Below, one piece after another: positions 1 to 7,804 of a DNA stretch of 15,725 bases. The translations under genes and the position numbers were made by a program. Each line of letters starts with the position of its first letter. The first letter of the stretch is position 1. Origin of the DNA: Solirubrobacterales bacterium 70-9 (GTDB lineage: Bacteria > Actinomycetota > Thermoleophilia > Solirubrobacterales > 70-9); NCBI GenBank assembly GCA_001898095.1, contig MKSH01000015.1, positions 1 through 15,725 of the forward strand. Reading direction: 5' to 3'. Below the pieces are notes generated by a model. It made no database searches, had not been told where the DNA came from, and was given only the letters and a program-made list of their open reading frames with translations.

Positions 1-1
1 G

Positions 2-775
2 CACCGCTTCCTCGACGAGGATCCGCGCGACGTCTACGGCGCCCAGTTCGCCGAGACGGTCGCCGGCACCGACAAGACGACCGCCGAGATCGTCGGCGAA
101 ATGTACCGGCCGGATATCGAGGTCGAGCAGGCCGAGCACGGGCTGCGCGTCTTCGCCGTGCGCGAACTGGACGCCCAGACGCGCCACCTGCGGGTGACCA
201 ACCTGCTCTTCCCGAACGCCTTCGTGGTGCCCTTCGGCGGCGACCGGGTGTTCTGCCAGTGGCACGTCCCGATCGACGACGAGCACCACTACTGGTACAT
301 GATCTTCTACGACTTCAAGGACCAGACGGACAAGGAGACGCTGCTCCAGCAGCGGCTCGAGAACGTCACCCTGCCCGACTATCGGCCGACCCGGAACCGC
401 GACAACAACTGGGGCTTCGACGCCACCGAGCAGAACGAGCTCACCTACACCGGGATGGGCCTCGACATCAACGTCCACGACCAGTGGGCGGTGGAGAGCA
501 TGGGGCCGATCCAGGACCGCACGGTGGAGCGCCTCGGCGTCTCCGATCGCGCCGTCACCTCGAATCGCCGGCTGCTGCTGAAAGCGATCAAGGCGATGGA
601 AGCGGGGCAGCCGACCCCGGCCCATCCGCTCGACGAGACGGCGGCGAAGGAGCTGCGCGGCCCGCTCGCGATCGACACCGTGGTCCCGGCCGAGGACTGG
701 CAGGAGAAGTGGCGCGACAACGAGGCCGAGCGCCGCGAGAGCTCCCCCTGGGCGGCCGGCCAAGAGGTCCACTGA
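2..775 (+). CDS. Rieske-type ring-hydroxylating oxygenase alpha subunit, C-terminal part (5' truncated by window edge)
   Basis: The reading frame is open from the first bases of the window, so this is the last 257 residues of a longer protein; the Rieske [2Fe-2S] domain and iron ligands lie outside. What remains looks like the C-terminal catalytic domain of phthalate-4,5-dioxygenase/vanillate-demethylase-type oxygenases: an acidic HRFLDEDPRD stretch, an aromatic-rich beta segment (DDEHHYWYMIFYDF), and the family-typical tail motif with Q-W-x-x-E-S-M-G-P-I-x-D-R-T-x-E-x-L-G-x-S-D-R-A-V followed by an Arg/Leu-rich helix. Such enzymes use electrons from a separate reductase to hydroxylate or O/N-demethylate a substrate. 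It is the first visible gene of a plus-strand operon, and its TGA shares one base with the next ATG (TGATG), implying translational coupling. The substrate cannot be read from this part; demethylation of an N- or O-methyl group is one possibility. Confidence 0.88.
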   Translation, partial: HRFLDEDPRDVYGAQFAETVAGTDKTTAEIVGEMYRPDIEVEQAEHGLRVFAVRELDAQTRHLRVTNLLFPNAFVVPFGGDRVFCQWHVPIDDEHHYWYMIFYDFKDQTDKETLLQQRLENVTLPDYRPTRNRDNNWGFDATEQNELTYTGMGLDINVHDQWAVESMGPIQDRTVERLGVSDRAVTSNRRLLLKAIKAMEAGQPTPAHPLDETAAKELRGPLAIDTVVPAEDWQEKWRDNEAERRESSPWAAGQEVH

Positions 776-2295
776 TGCACCAGCGCTCCGCCGACGAGCG
801 CCCGAAATCCTTCGGCGGCTCGGCGCGGCCGATGCTGGCCGCCGACCGCGACGGCTTCGTCGACCGCCACGAGCTCTGGGGCGAGGCCGAGCACGCCGCG
901 GCGGCGCAGATCCGCCGGGTGATCGACGAGCGCGGGATCGAGATGATCCGCGTCGCCTTCGTCGACCAGCACGGGACCCTGCGCGGCAAGACGCTGGTCG
1001 GCGACGGCCTCTGGTCGGGCCTCCGCGGCGGTTGCCGGGTTCCCTCCTCGCTCGTCCTCAAGGACACCTCCGGCAAATCGGTCTACCCCGTCTTCAGCCA
1101 CGACGCCGGGACCGGGGTCGAGGGCCTCGGCGGCGCCGGCGACCTCGTCCTGGTGCCCGACCCGAAGACCTTCCGGGTCCTGCCCTGGGCGCCGAACACC
1201 GGCTGGGTCCTCTGCGACGTCCACTTCCCCGACGGCCGGCCGGTGGGCTTCTCGACCCGGCGGATCTTCCGCGAGGCACTCGACGGTCTCGCCGCGCGCG
1301 GTTACGGCGCGACGATCGGGGTCGAGCTCGAGTTTCACGTCTTCCGCCTCGCCGAGCCCGCGCTCGAGGACAAGAACGTGGCCGCGCCCGGGCGGCCCGG
1401 CGCGGCGCCGGTCCTCACCCCGACCACGCGCGGCGCCCAGCTGCTGCGCCAGGAGGACCTGGACTCCCTCGACGATCTCGTGCAGGCGCTCTCCGCCGGC
1501 CTGCTGGCGATCGACCTGCCGCTGCGCTCGCTGGAGCTCGAGTTCGGGCCCAGCCAGCTGGAGCTGACCCTGGCCCCGCGGCCGGGCCTGGAGGCCGCCG
1601 ACGACGTCGTCCTGGCCCGCATGGCGGTCCGCCAGATCTGCCGCCGCCACGGCTACCTCGCCACCTTCATGTGCCGCCCCGCAGGGGCCGACACCGTCTC
1701 CTCGGGCTGGCACCTCCACCAGTCGCTGGTCGACCTCGAGACCGGCGGCAACGCCTTCATCCCGCGCGAGGGCGGCACGCTTCTCTCGACCGCCGGGCAG
1801 CGTTACCTCGGCGGCCTGCTCCGGCACGCCTCCGCCGCCGCGGTCTTCACCACGCCGAGCATCAACGGGTACAAGCGCTACCGCCCGTTCACCCTGGCGC
1901 CGGACCGGATCTGCTGGGGGATCGACAACAAGGGGGCGATGGTGCGGGTGGTCGGCGGCGCCGACGACCCGGCGACGCGGCTGGAGAACCGCTCCGGCGA
2001 GCCGGCCGCCAACCCCTACCTCTACATGGCTTCCCAGATCGCCTCCGGGATGGCCGGGATCGACGGCGAGCTCGACCCCGGCGAGCCGACCGAGGACCCC
2101 TACGTCGCCGACGTGAAGCTCCTGCCGGCGAGCCTGATGGAGGCGCTCGACGCGCTCCGCGCCGACGACATCTTCGCCGCCGCCTGGGGCCAGGAGATCA
2201 TCGACTGGATCCTCACCTTGAAGTCGTCGGAGGTCCAGCGCTACCTGGCCGACGTCTCCGGCTGGGAGCAGCGCGAGTACTTGGGGCTGCCGTGA
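775..2295 (+). CDS. Glutamine synthetase-family protein (probable gamma-glutamyl-amine/amide ligase)
   Basis: This 506-residue protein has the full glutamine synthetase layout: an N-terminal beta-grasp segment (VAFVDQHGTLRGK), then catalytic motifs in order. Visible metal/ATP-site elements are E184-x-E186 (GVELEF), E256...E263 (EFGPSQLE), H313/H315 (WHLHQSL), the SINGYKRYRPF loop, the N-K-G-A-M-V-R segment, and RLENRSGEPAANPYLY with the conserved E and R. It is longer and more divergent than housekeeping GlnA and resembles the GlnA3/PuuA/FluG-type group, which ligates glutamate to amines. The usual N-R-S of the catalytic loop is N-K-G here. The start is chosen because the ATG overlaps the upstream stop and an AAGAGG Shine-Dalgarno lies 7 bases before it; an in-frame Met at residue 20 is an alternative. 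Context (FAD oxidase, amidohydrolase, amidase-like subunits) favours amine catabolism over ammonia assimilation; the true acceptor is unknown. Confidence 0.9.
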   Translation: MHQRSADERPKSFGGSARPMLAADRDGFVDRHELWGEAEHAAAAQIRRVIDERGIEMIRVAFVDQHGTLRGKTLVGDGLWSGLRGGCRVPSSLVLKDTSGKSVYPVFSHDAGTGVEGLGGAGDLVLVPDPKTFRVLPWAPNTGWVLCDVHFPDGRPVGFSTRRIFREALDGLAARGYGATIGVELEFHVFRLAEPALEDKNVAAPGRPGAAPVLTPTTRGAQLLRQEDLDSLDDLVQALSAGLLAIDLPLRSLELEFGPSQLELTLAPRPGLEAADDVVLARMAVRQICRRHGYLATFMCRPAGADTVSSGWHLHQSLVDLETGGNAFIPREGGTLLSTAGQRYLGGLLRHASAAAVFTTPSINGYKRYRPFTLAPDRICWGIDNKGAMVRVVGGADDPATRLENRSGEPAANPYLYMASQIASGMAGIDGELDPGEPTEDPYVADVKLLPASLMEALDALRADDIFAAAWGQEIIDWILTLKSSEVQRYLADVSGWEQREYLGLP

Positions 2296-3920
2296 GCGCC
2301 GCCTACGGTCCAGAGGCGTTCGCGGTCGTCGGCGATCTGCGGACGATGGACCCGGAGCGGCCACGAGCCGCGGCGATGGCGGTGCGCGACGGGCGGATCC
2401 TCGCGGTCGGCAGTCGCGACGAGGCGTTGGCGGCGCTGCCCGCGGGGGCGCCGGTGCGGGAGTTGCCGGGGACCGTGGTCCCCGGGCTGATCGACGCCCA
2501 CGTCCACACCCTCTATGCCGGACTGGAGCGCCGCCGCCTGGACGTCAGCGACTCGAAGTCGGTCGCCGAGATGCTCGACCGGATCGGCGCGCACATCGCC
2601 TCCCGCCAGGGCGAGAAGGACGACTGGCTCGTGGTCGCGGCGCACGTGCAGGCCGAGGAGCTCGCCGAGAAGCGCCTGCCGACGCGGGCCGACCTCGACC
2701 CTGTGACCGGCGGCCGGCCCGTCTTCCTCGATCGCCGCACCCACGATGCGATCGCCAACTCGGCCGCCCTGGCGGCGGCCGGGATCGATGCCTCGACCGC
2801 CGATCCGGTCGGCGGCGAGATCGAGCACGACGCCGCGGGCGAGCCGACCGGCCTGCTGATCGAGCGCCCCGCCGCGGACCTGGTCTGGGGCCTGGTGCCG
2901 CCGATCGGCGAGGAGGAACGGCGCACCGCCCTGCGGGAGATCCAGCCGCTGTACCACGCGCAGGGCATCGTCGGCGCCGCCGAGCCCGGCCTGAACCCGG
3001 CGGAGATGGGCACCTACCAGGCGGCCCACGCGGCCGGCGAGCTTGGCCTCCGCACCTTCGCGATGCCGCTCGCCGACACCGACCTGCCGGTCGAGGAGCT
3101 GCTGGGCGGCTTCCGCGGCACCGGCGTGCGGACCGGCTTCGGCGACGAGATGCTGCGGATCGGCGGGGTGAAGGTCTACCTCGACGGGACCGGCTCCTTC
3201 GGCAGCGCCCTGATGCGCGAGCCCTGGCCCGGCACCGACGGCTACCACGGCAACCAGACCGCGCCGACCGAGACCTTCCGCGCGATCGCCCGCTTCTGCG
3301 CCGAGGAACGCTGGTCGCTTGCCGTCCACACGGTCGGCGGCGCCGCGATCGACCTCGCCCTCGACGCCTTCGCGGAAGCGAACGAGCTGGCCCCGATCGC
3401 CCCGCTTCGCTTCTCCGTCATGCACGCCTACCTCTGGCCCTCGGAGGAGAACTTCCGCCGCGCGCGTGAGCTCGGCGTCTTCGCCTCGATCCAGCCGGGG
3501 ATGCAGTGGCGGGTCGCTGCCACCCCCGCCAACCGCCTCGACGCCGCGGCCGCCGCGGCCGCCTCGCCGTTGCGCGACTGGCACGACGCCGGGGTCGAGG
3601 TCGCGGGCGGCAGCGACGGTCCCGACTTCCCCCTCGCCCCGCTCTTCGGCATGTACCAGGCGCGCAGCCGCGCCGCCTTCGGCTACGACGGCCCGGTCGG
3701 GCCCGAGCAGGCGATCGACGGCGAGCGGGCGCTGGCGATGTGGACGACCGGCGCGGCCCGCTACTGCTGGGCGGAGCACGAACGCGGCGCCCTGCGCCCC
3801 GGCCTGCTCGCCGACTGGGCGGCGCTCTCGGTCGACCCGGTGGAGTGCGAGGTGGCGGAGCTCGCCGAGGCGAGCGTCCTGCAGACCGCGCTCGGCGGCG
3901 AGGTCGTGCACGAGGTGTGA
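2292..3920 (+). CDS. Amidohydrolase family protein, YtcJ/amidohydrolase-3 type
   Basis: This 542-residue protein is a TIM-barrel metal-dependent hydrolase with the short N-terminal beta domain typical of the YtcJ/amidohydrolase-3 group. Metal ligands are visible: D68-A-H70-V-H72 after the PGLIDAHVH strand, H346 in AVHTVGG, H378 in SVMHAY, and D442 in GGSDGPD. K294 in GGVKVYLDG is the conserved barrel lysine of this group and D298 follows it. The family hydrolyses C-N bonds in amides, N-formyl or N-acyl groups and ring ureides, usually in the cytoplasm; no signal peptide is seen. The start is a GTG inside a GTGA overlap with the previous stop, which fits the VSAAYGPEAFAVVGD beta-strand start of the family; a longer frame upstream is open only because of GC bias. 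The product is likely co-translated with the glutamine synthetase-like gene, so it probably acts in the same pathway. Confidence 0.9.
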   Translation: MSAAYGPEAFAVVGDLRTMDPERPRAAAMAVRDGRILAVGSRDEALAALPAGAPVRELPGTVVPGLIDAHVHTLYAGLERRRLDVSDSKSVAEMLDRIGAHIASRQGEKDDWLVVAAHVQAEELAEKRLPTRADLDPVTGGRPVFLDRRTHDAIANSAALAAAGIDASTADPVGGEIEHDAAGEPTGLLIERPAADLVWGLVPPIGEEERRTALREIQPLYHAQGIVGAAEPGLNPAEMGTYQAAHAAGELGLRTFAMPLADTDLPVEELLGGFRGTGVRTGFGDEMLRIGGVKVYLDGTGSFGSALMREPWPGTDGYHGNQTAPTETFRAIARFCAEERWSLAVHTVGGAAIDLALDAFAEANELAPIAPLRFSVMHAYLWPSEENFRRARELGVFASIQPGMQWRVAATPANRLDAAAAAAASPLRDWHDAGVEVAGGSDGPDFPLAPLFGMYQARSRAAFGYDGPVGPEQAIDGERALAMWTTGAARYCWAEHERGALRPGLLADWAALSVDPVECEVAELAEASVLQTALGGEVVHEV

Positions 3921-3930
3921 CGGACGATCC

Positions 3931-3939
3931 GGAGAGGAG
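3931..3939 (+). promoter_or_regulatory. Shine-Dalgarno site for the FAD oxidoreductase gene
   Basis: A strong GGAGAGGAG lies 6 bases before the ATG at 3946 and is within the only non-overlapping junction (25 bases) of this operon. It fixes the start of the FAD oxidoreductase and shows that this gene is translated independently rather than only by coupling. Confidence 0.75.
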
Positions 3940-3945
3940 AGCAGG

Positions 3946-5160
3946 ATGTGCCGTGAGACGAAGGTCGTGGTCGTCGGGGGCGGGGTCCTGGGCACCAGCG
4001 CCGCCATCCATCTGCTGCGGGCCGGGGTCGGCCACGTCACCCTGGTCGAGCGCGACGGGGTTGCGCAGGGGACATCCGGCGCGGGCGCGGGTTTCGTCGC
4101 CCCCTGGTCGCTCGGTTCGCCCGACGAGTGCGGGGCGGAGGAGGCGGCCCTCGCCGACTACGCGATCGACTTTTACCGCGAGCTCAACGCGGCCCGCCCC
4201 GAGGCGCCCTACCGGCAGCGCGGCTGCCTCTGGATGGCGCAGACCGAGCGCGATTGGCCCTCGGTCGAGCGCCGCCACACCGAAGGGCCTGCCGACTCGC
4301 GCATCGTCGAGCCGGAGGAGATCGAGAAGCTGACCGGCGGCGTGGTGCGGGCGGCGGGGATCCTCCGCGGCGTCTACCACCCGAGCAGCGCCCAGATCTC
4401 GGCCGAGCGGGCGACGAGGGCGCTCGCCGCCCTCTTCGCCGCCGAAGGGGGGACGCTCCGCGAGCGCACCCCGGTGCGCGGGCTGGTGGTCGAGGACGGC
4501 CGGATCGCAGGCGTCGACACCGCCCACGGGCGGATCGAGGCCGACCGCGTGGTGATCGCCGCCGGGGCCTGGACCAACGCCGTGCTCGCCGAGCTGGGTC
4601 AGTCGCTGCCGATCGCGCCGATCGCGGTCTCGCGGATCGTCACCGAACCGTTGGGCATGCCTGGCGACCTGCCGCTGCTCTTCGTCAAAGCCCTCGACTC
4701 GGGGCTGAAGAAGTCGATCTGGGTGCGCGAGGAGGACGGCCGGCTGATGTTCGGCGCCAACTACGACACGCCTTCGCGCCTCACCTTCATCGAGGACGGG
4801 GTGCCGGAGCGCTTCGACCAGGTCGACCTCGACGGCGTCCTCGAGGTGAAGCGCGCGGCGGAGACCCTGACCACGGCGATCCCGGCCCTGGTCGAGTACA
4901 AGAGCTTCCGGATCAAGCACGGAGCCCCCTGTTACACGGTCGACGGCCGGGCGATCGTCGGCGCGCTGCCGGGGGTGGGGAACCTCTACGTGATGGCCGG
5001 CTGCAACGAGCAGGGGGTCACCCACGGCCCCGGGTTCGGTCGGGTGATCGCCGAAACGATCGCTGCCGGCGGCAGCGACTTCGTCGACGCCGCGGTCTGG
5101 TCACCGGGACGTTTCGAGGGCGAGCCGCAATCCCCGCGCGAGGTCGCGGCGGCACTCTGA
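3946..5160 (+). CDS. FAD-dependent oxidoreductase, D-amino-acid oxidase (DAO) family
   Basis: A 404-residue flavoprotein. The N-terminal Rossmann strand VVVVGGGVLG gives the G11-x-G13-x-x-G16 dinucleotide motif, with acidic E35 at the end of the second strand to bind the ADP ribose. It is followed by the TSGAGAGFV loop typical of the DAO/GlpO/sarcosine-oxidase group (usually S-x-N-A-G or similar). The C-terminal FAD motif is present around NLYVMAGCNEQG and HGPGFG. Length matches single-subunit sarcosine/glycine oxidases. The family oxidises secondary or primary amines to imines; members include sarcosine oxidase, N-methyl-amino-acid oxidases and PuuB, which oxidises a gamma-glutamylated amine. 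With a ligase of the PuuA/GlnA3 type two genes upstream, oxidation of an N-alkylated or gamma-glutamylated amine is plausible, but the substrate is not readable from sequence. Its stop shares one base with the next ATG (TGATG). Confidence 0.9.
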   Translation: MCRETKVVVVGGGVLGTSAAIHLLRAGVGHVTLVERDGVAQGTSGAGAGFVAPWSLGSPDECGAEEAALADYAIDFYRELNAARPEAPYRQRGCLWMAQTERDWPSVERRHTEGPADSRIVEPEEIEKLTGGVVRAAGILRGVYHPSSAQISAERATRALAALFAAEGGTLRERTPVRGLVVEDGRIAGVDTAHGRIEADRVVIAAGAWTNAVLAELGQSLPIAPIAVSRIVTEPLGMPGDLPLLFVKALDSGLKKSIWVREEDGRLMFGANYDTPSRLTFIEDGVPERFDQVDLDGVLEVKRAAETLTTAIPALVEYKSFRIKHGAPCYTVDGRAIVGALPGVGNLYVMAGCNEQGVTHGPGFGRVIAETIAAGGSDFVDAAVWSPGRFEGEPQSPREVAAAL

Positions 5161-5570
5161 TGGCCCTCTCGGTCCACGACCAGGAGATCCTCCGTCGCCG
5201 CGTCTACGGGCTGGTCGACGACGAGCTGCTGGCCGAGCACCGCGAGCGCCCCTTCGGCCCCCACTCGCCGCGGCTGATCGAGGTGCTCGATTTCCTGCGG
5301 CGGAATCCCGACCCCGAGCAGCCGCGGTACCTGGTGCTGGACGACGACGAAGGCTTCGAAGTGGGGATGAGGTCGAGCGAGCGTGGCGGCCCGCCGACCT
5401 CGGTCGACGACGAGCGCTTCAGCACGCGAGAGGAGGCGGAGCACGCCGTCTTCCTCCGTCGCCTCGCCGACTACGGAGCGCTGCGTGGAGACCTCCTCCC
5501 GCATGGCGGGAGCAACGCTCCACGGCCGACCGATGACCTTCCTTATCCCGACGGTGGAGGTGCGGAGTGA
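5160..5570 (+). CDS. N,N-dimethylformamidase alpha (small) subunit-like protein
   Basis: A 136-residue protein, close to the roughly 130 residues of the small subunit (DmfA1) of bacterial N,N-dimethylformamidase. The recognisable core is DERFSTREEAEHAVFLRRL, which matches the end of DmfA1 as I recall it (D-E-R-F-x-T-x-E-E-A-x-H-A-V-F-L-R-R). The N-terminus is an acidic helical stretch with HPFG-like character (ERPFGPHSPRL) that also has a counterpart in DmfA1. The C-terminal 25 residues are Pro/Gly/Asp-rich and probably disordered. The gene sits directly before the large subunit with a GTGA overlap, the same order as known dmfA1-dmfA2 pairs, so the two should form a complex. On its own it is too short to have catalytic residues. 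The call rests mainly on the motif plus neighbour; the physiological amide need not be dimethylformamide. Confidence 0.75.
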   Translation: MALSVHDQEILRRRVYGLVDDELLAEHRERPFGPHSPRLIEVLDFLRRNPDPEQPRYLVLDDDEGFEVGMRSSERGGPPTSVDDERFSTREEAEHAVFLRRLADYGALRGDLLPHGGSNAPRPTDDLPYPDGGGAE

Positions 5571-7798
5571 GTGGGACTGCGGGTGACGTCCTCGTCCCGG
5601 CGGGGACGATCGGCTATCTCGACGCGATCAGCGCCGCGCCGGGGGAGACGGTGAAGCTCCGCGTGTCCTCGTCTGCGCCGACCTGGCGCGCCGAGCTGCT
5701 GCGGCTCTACGCGCTCGAGATCCCCGGCTTCGGCGTCGAGCGCCGCGCCGATCCGGTCCCCGGCGTCGAGCCGATCGAGCGCGAGGGGATCGAACAGACG
5801 ACCGCGGTCGGTTCCTACGGTCTCGCCGCGCCGCTCGGCCTCGACCAGTTCGACGCCCCGCTCCCCATCACCGCGACGATCTGCCCGACCCGCCCCGGCG
5901 CCGGCCCCGAGGCGGCCCTCGCCCAGCGCGACGAGGCCGCCGTCGCCGGCTGGTCCCTCGGCCTCGACCCCGCCGGCCGGCCCCGCCTGTGGGTCGCGAC
6001 CGACGCAGACGCCCTCGACCTGACCACGCCCGAACCCCTGAAACAGGGCTGCTGGTACCGTCTGACGGCGACGATCGACGCCGGCGCCGCCCGCGCGACC
6101 CTCGCCGTCGACCCCGTCGGCACCTTCACGAGCAATCGCCTCGCCACCGGCCGCGGCGGCTCTCACCGAGTCGAGGCGAGCCTCACCGGCGCCCTGCAGC
6201 CCGCCGCAGCTCCCCTGCTCCTCGCGGCGGCGGCGCTCGACCCGAACGGCCAACCGATCGAGGGCTTCGACGGCAAGGTCGAGTCCCCCGCGATCCACAC
6301 CACCGCCCCCGCCGCGGCCGCCACCTGGGACGCGTCCCTGTCGATCACCCGCCACGGCATCGACCTCCCCTCGCAACTCCGCAACACCGATGCCGCCGGC
6401 CCGCACTTCACCCTGGTCAACCACCCCACCCGCGCCGTCACGAGCAGCACCTGGGACGGCCAGGTCGACGACTTCCGCTTCGCCCCCGACCAGTACGCCG
6501 CCGTCCACTTCCACCGCACCGACATGACCGACTGCGGCTGGGAGCCGCAGGCCGAGATCGTGCTGCCCGCCGACCTGGCGAGCGGCGTCTACGCCATCCA
6601 CCTCACCGACCCCGATGGCGGCGAGGACCTGGTGCCGCTGATCGTGCGGCCGCCCGCCGGCACCACGACCGCGCCTGCGCTGCTGGTGCTCTCGACCAAC
6701 AGCTACCTCGCCTACGGCAACGACCACGTCGGCGTCGACAGCCCGCGCACCCAGGTCTGGAACCAGATGGTGCCGGCGCTCGACGACTGGGAGCGCTTCC
6801 GCGACGCCCACCGCGAGGTCGGCCTCTCCCTCTACGAGGTCCACTCCGACGGCTCCGGCGTCTGCCACTCCTCCTGGCGGCGGCCGATCCTGACCCTGCG
6901 GCCGACCGTCTACGACGGCGACGGCCCGGTCTGGCAGTTCACCGCCGACATGCAGATCGTCGACTGGCTCGACCGCACCAACCGCCCCTTCGACGTGGTC
7001 AGCGACCGCGACCTCCACGAGGGCGGCGCCGAGCTGCTCGGCCGCTACGGCTGCGTGATCACCGGCACCCACCCGGAGTACCCGAGCGAGCAGATGCTCG
7101 ACGCCTACGAGGAGTACGTCGGCGCCGGCGGTCGGCTCATGTACATGGGCGGCAACGGGATGTACTGGGTGACCGGCTACGACCCCGAGGACCCGCAGGT
7201 GATCGAGATCCGCCGCTGGGCCGGCACCCAGGCCTGGTGCGCGGCGCCGGGCGAGTACCACCTCAGCTTCACCGGCCGGCTCGGCGGGCTCTGGCGCTTC
7301 GGCGGCCGGGCGCCGCAGAAGACCTTCGGCGTCGGCATGGTCGCCGCCGGACCGCCGACCGCCTCGGCCGGATACCTGCGGGTGGCCGAGCCGGGATCGC
7401 CGGCCGGCTGGATCCTCGCCGGGGTGGAGGAGGCCGAGTTCGGCCGCTACGGCACGATGGGCGGCGCCGCCGGGACCGAGATCGACACCGTCGACCCGGT
7501 CCTCGGCACCCCCGACGAGACGCTCGTCGTCGCCACCTCGGCCGGGCACTCCGACGACATGCTGGAGGCGCGCGAGAACTTCAACATGACCAGCCGCATC
7601 CTCGGCGGCGCCCGCAACCCGAAGGTCCACTCCGACCTCGTCCTGATCCCCCGCGAGAACGGCGGCGCCGTCTTCTCCACCGGCTCGATCAGCTTCTCCG
7701 GCAGCCTCTCCCACGAAGGCTGGGACAACGACGTCAGCCGCCTGCTCGGCAACGTCGTCGACCGCTTCGTCAGCGGCAAGCCGGTGCTCGACTCCTGA
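5567..7798 (+). CDS. N,N-dimethylformamidase beta (large) subunit-like iron-dependent amidohydrolase
   Basis: A 743-residue protein, close to the roughly 760 of Paracoccus DMFase large subunit. The N-terminal third is beta-rich with a concanavalin/LamG-like part (about residues 90-200). The C-terminal half is the DMFase domain with a class I glutamine-amidotransferase-like fold (LVLSTNSYLAYGN, VITGTHPEYPS, MYMGGNGMYW, WRFGGRAPQKTFG). The Paracoccus enzyme, as I recall, binds a mononuclear iron through Tyr399, Tyr440 and Glu521, with His519, Asn547 and Glu657 nearby. Here Y423, H502, E504 and N530 fall at a constant offset of 17, Y383 (or Y380) can be the other Tyr, and E638 in AGTEID can match Glu657. 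The active site therefore looks complete. GTG start, preceded by GGTGGAGG with 6-base spacing. It probably hydrolyses a small amide; family members in actinobacteria are mostly of unknown substrate. No signal peptide. Confidence 0.85.
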   Translation: MSGTAGDVLVPAGTIGYLDAISAAPGETVKLRVSSSAPTWRAELLRLYALEIPGFGVERRADPVPGVEPIEREGIEQTTAVGSYGLAAPLGLDQFDAPLPITATICPTRPGAGPEAALAQRDEAAVAGWSLGLDPAGRPRLWVATDADALDLTTPEPLKQGCWYRLTATIDAGAARATLAVDPVGTFTSNRLATGRGGSHRVEASLTGALQPAAAPLLLAAAALDPNGQPIEGFDGKVESPAIHTTAPAAAATWDASLSITRHGIDLPSQLRNTDAAGPHFTLVNHPTRAVTSSTWDGQVDDFRFAPDQYAAVHFHRTDMTDCGWEPQAEIVLPADLASGVYAIHLTDPDGGEDLVPLIVRPPAGTTTAPALLVLSTNSYLAYGNDHVGVDSPRTQVWNQMVPALDDWERFRDAHREVGLSLYEVHSDGSGVCHSSWRRPILTLRPTVYDGDGPVWQFTADMQIVDWLDRTNRPFDVVSDRDLHEGGAELLGRYGCVITGTHPEYPSEQMLDAYEEYVGAGGRLMYMGGNGMYWVTGYDPEDPQVIEIRRWAGTQAWCAAPGEYHLSFTGRLGGLWRFGGRAPQKTFGVGMVAAGPPTASAGYLRVAEPGSPAGWILAGVEEAEFGRYGTMGGAAGTEIDTVDPVLGTPDETLVVATSAGHSDDMLEARENFNMTSRILGGARNPKVHSDLVLIPRENGGAVFSTGSISFSGSLSHEGWDNDVSRLLGNVVDRFVSGKPVLDS

Positions 7799-7804
7799 GC
7801 CGCG

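Noticed and set aside
445..2364. Long open frame on the minus strand opposite the ligase gene (similar ones opposite 2241-4040, 3418-5025, 5543-7714, 12253-13812 and 13881-15710)
   Set aside because: Their products are Arg/Gly/Ala/Asp-rich with no recognisable domain, and they mirror strongly supported genes; they follow from high GC content suppressing stop codons.
2207..2400. GGATCC hexamers inside coding sequence (2207, 2395; also 19 and 4358)
   Set aside because: They are isolated, embedded in conserved codons and followed by G/C-rich bases, unlike the intergenic boxes.
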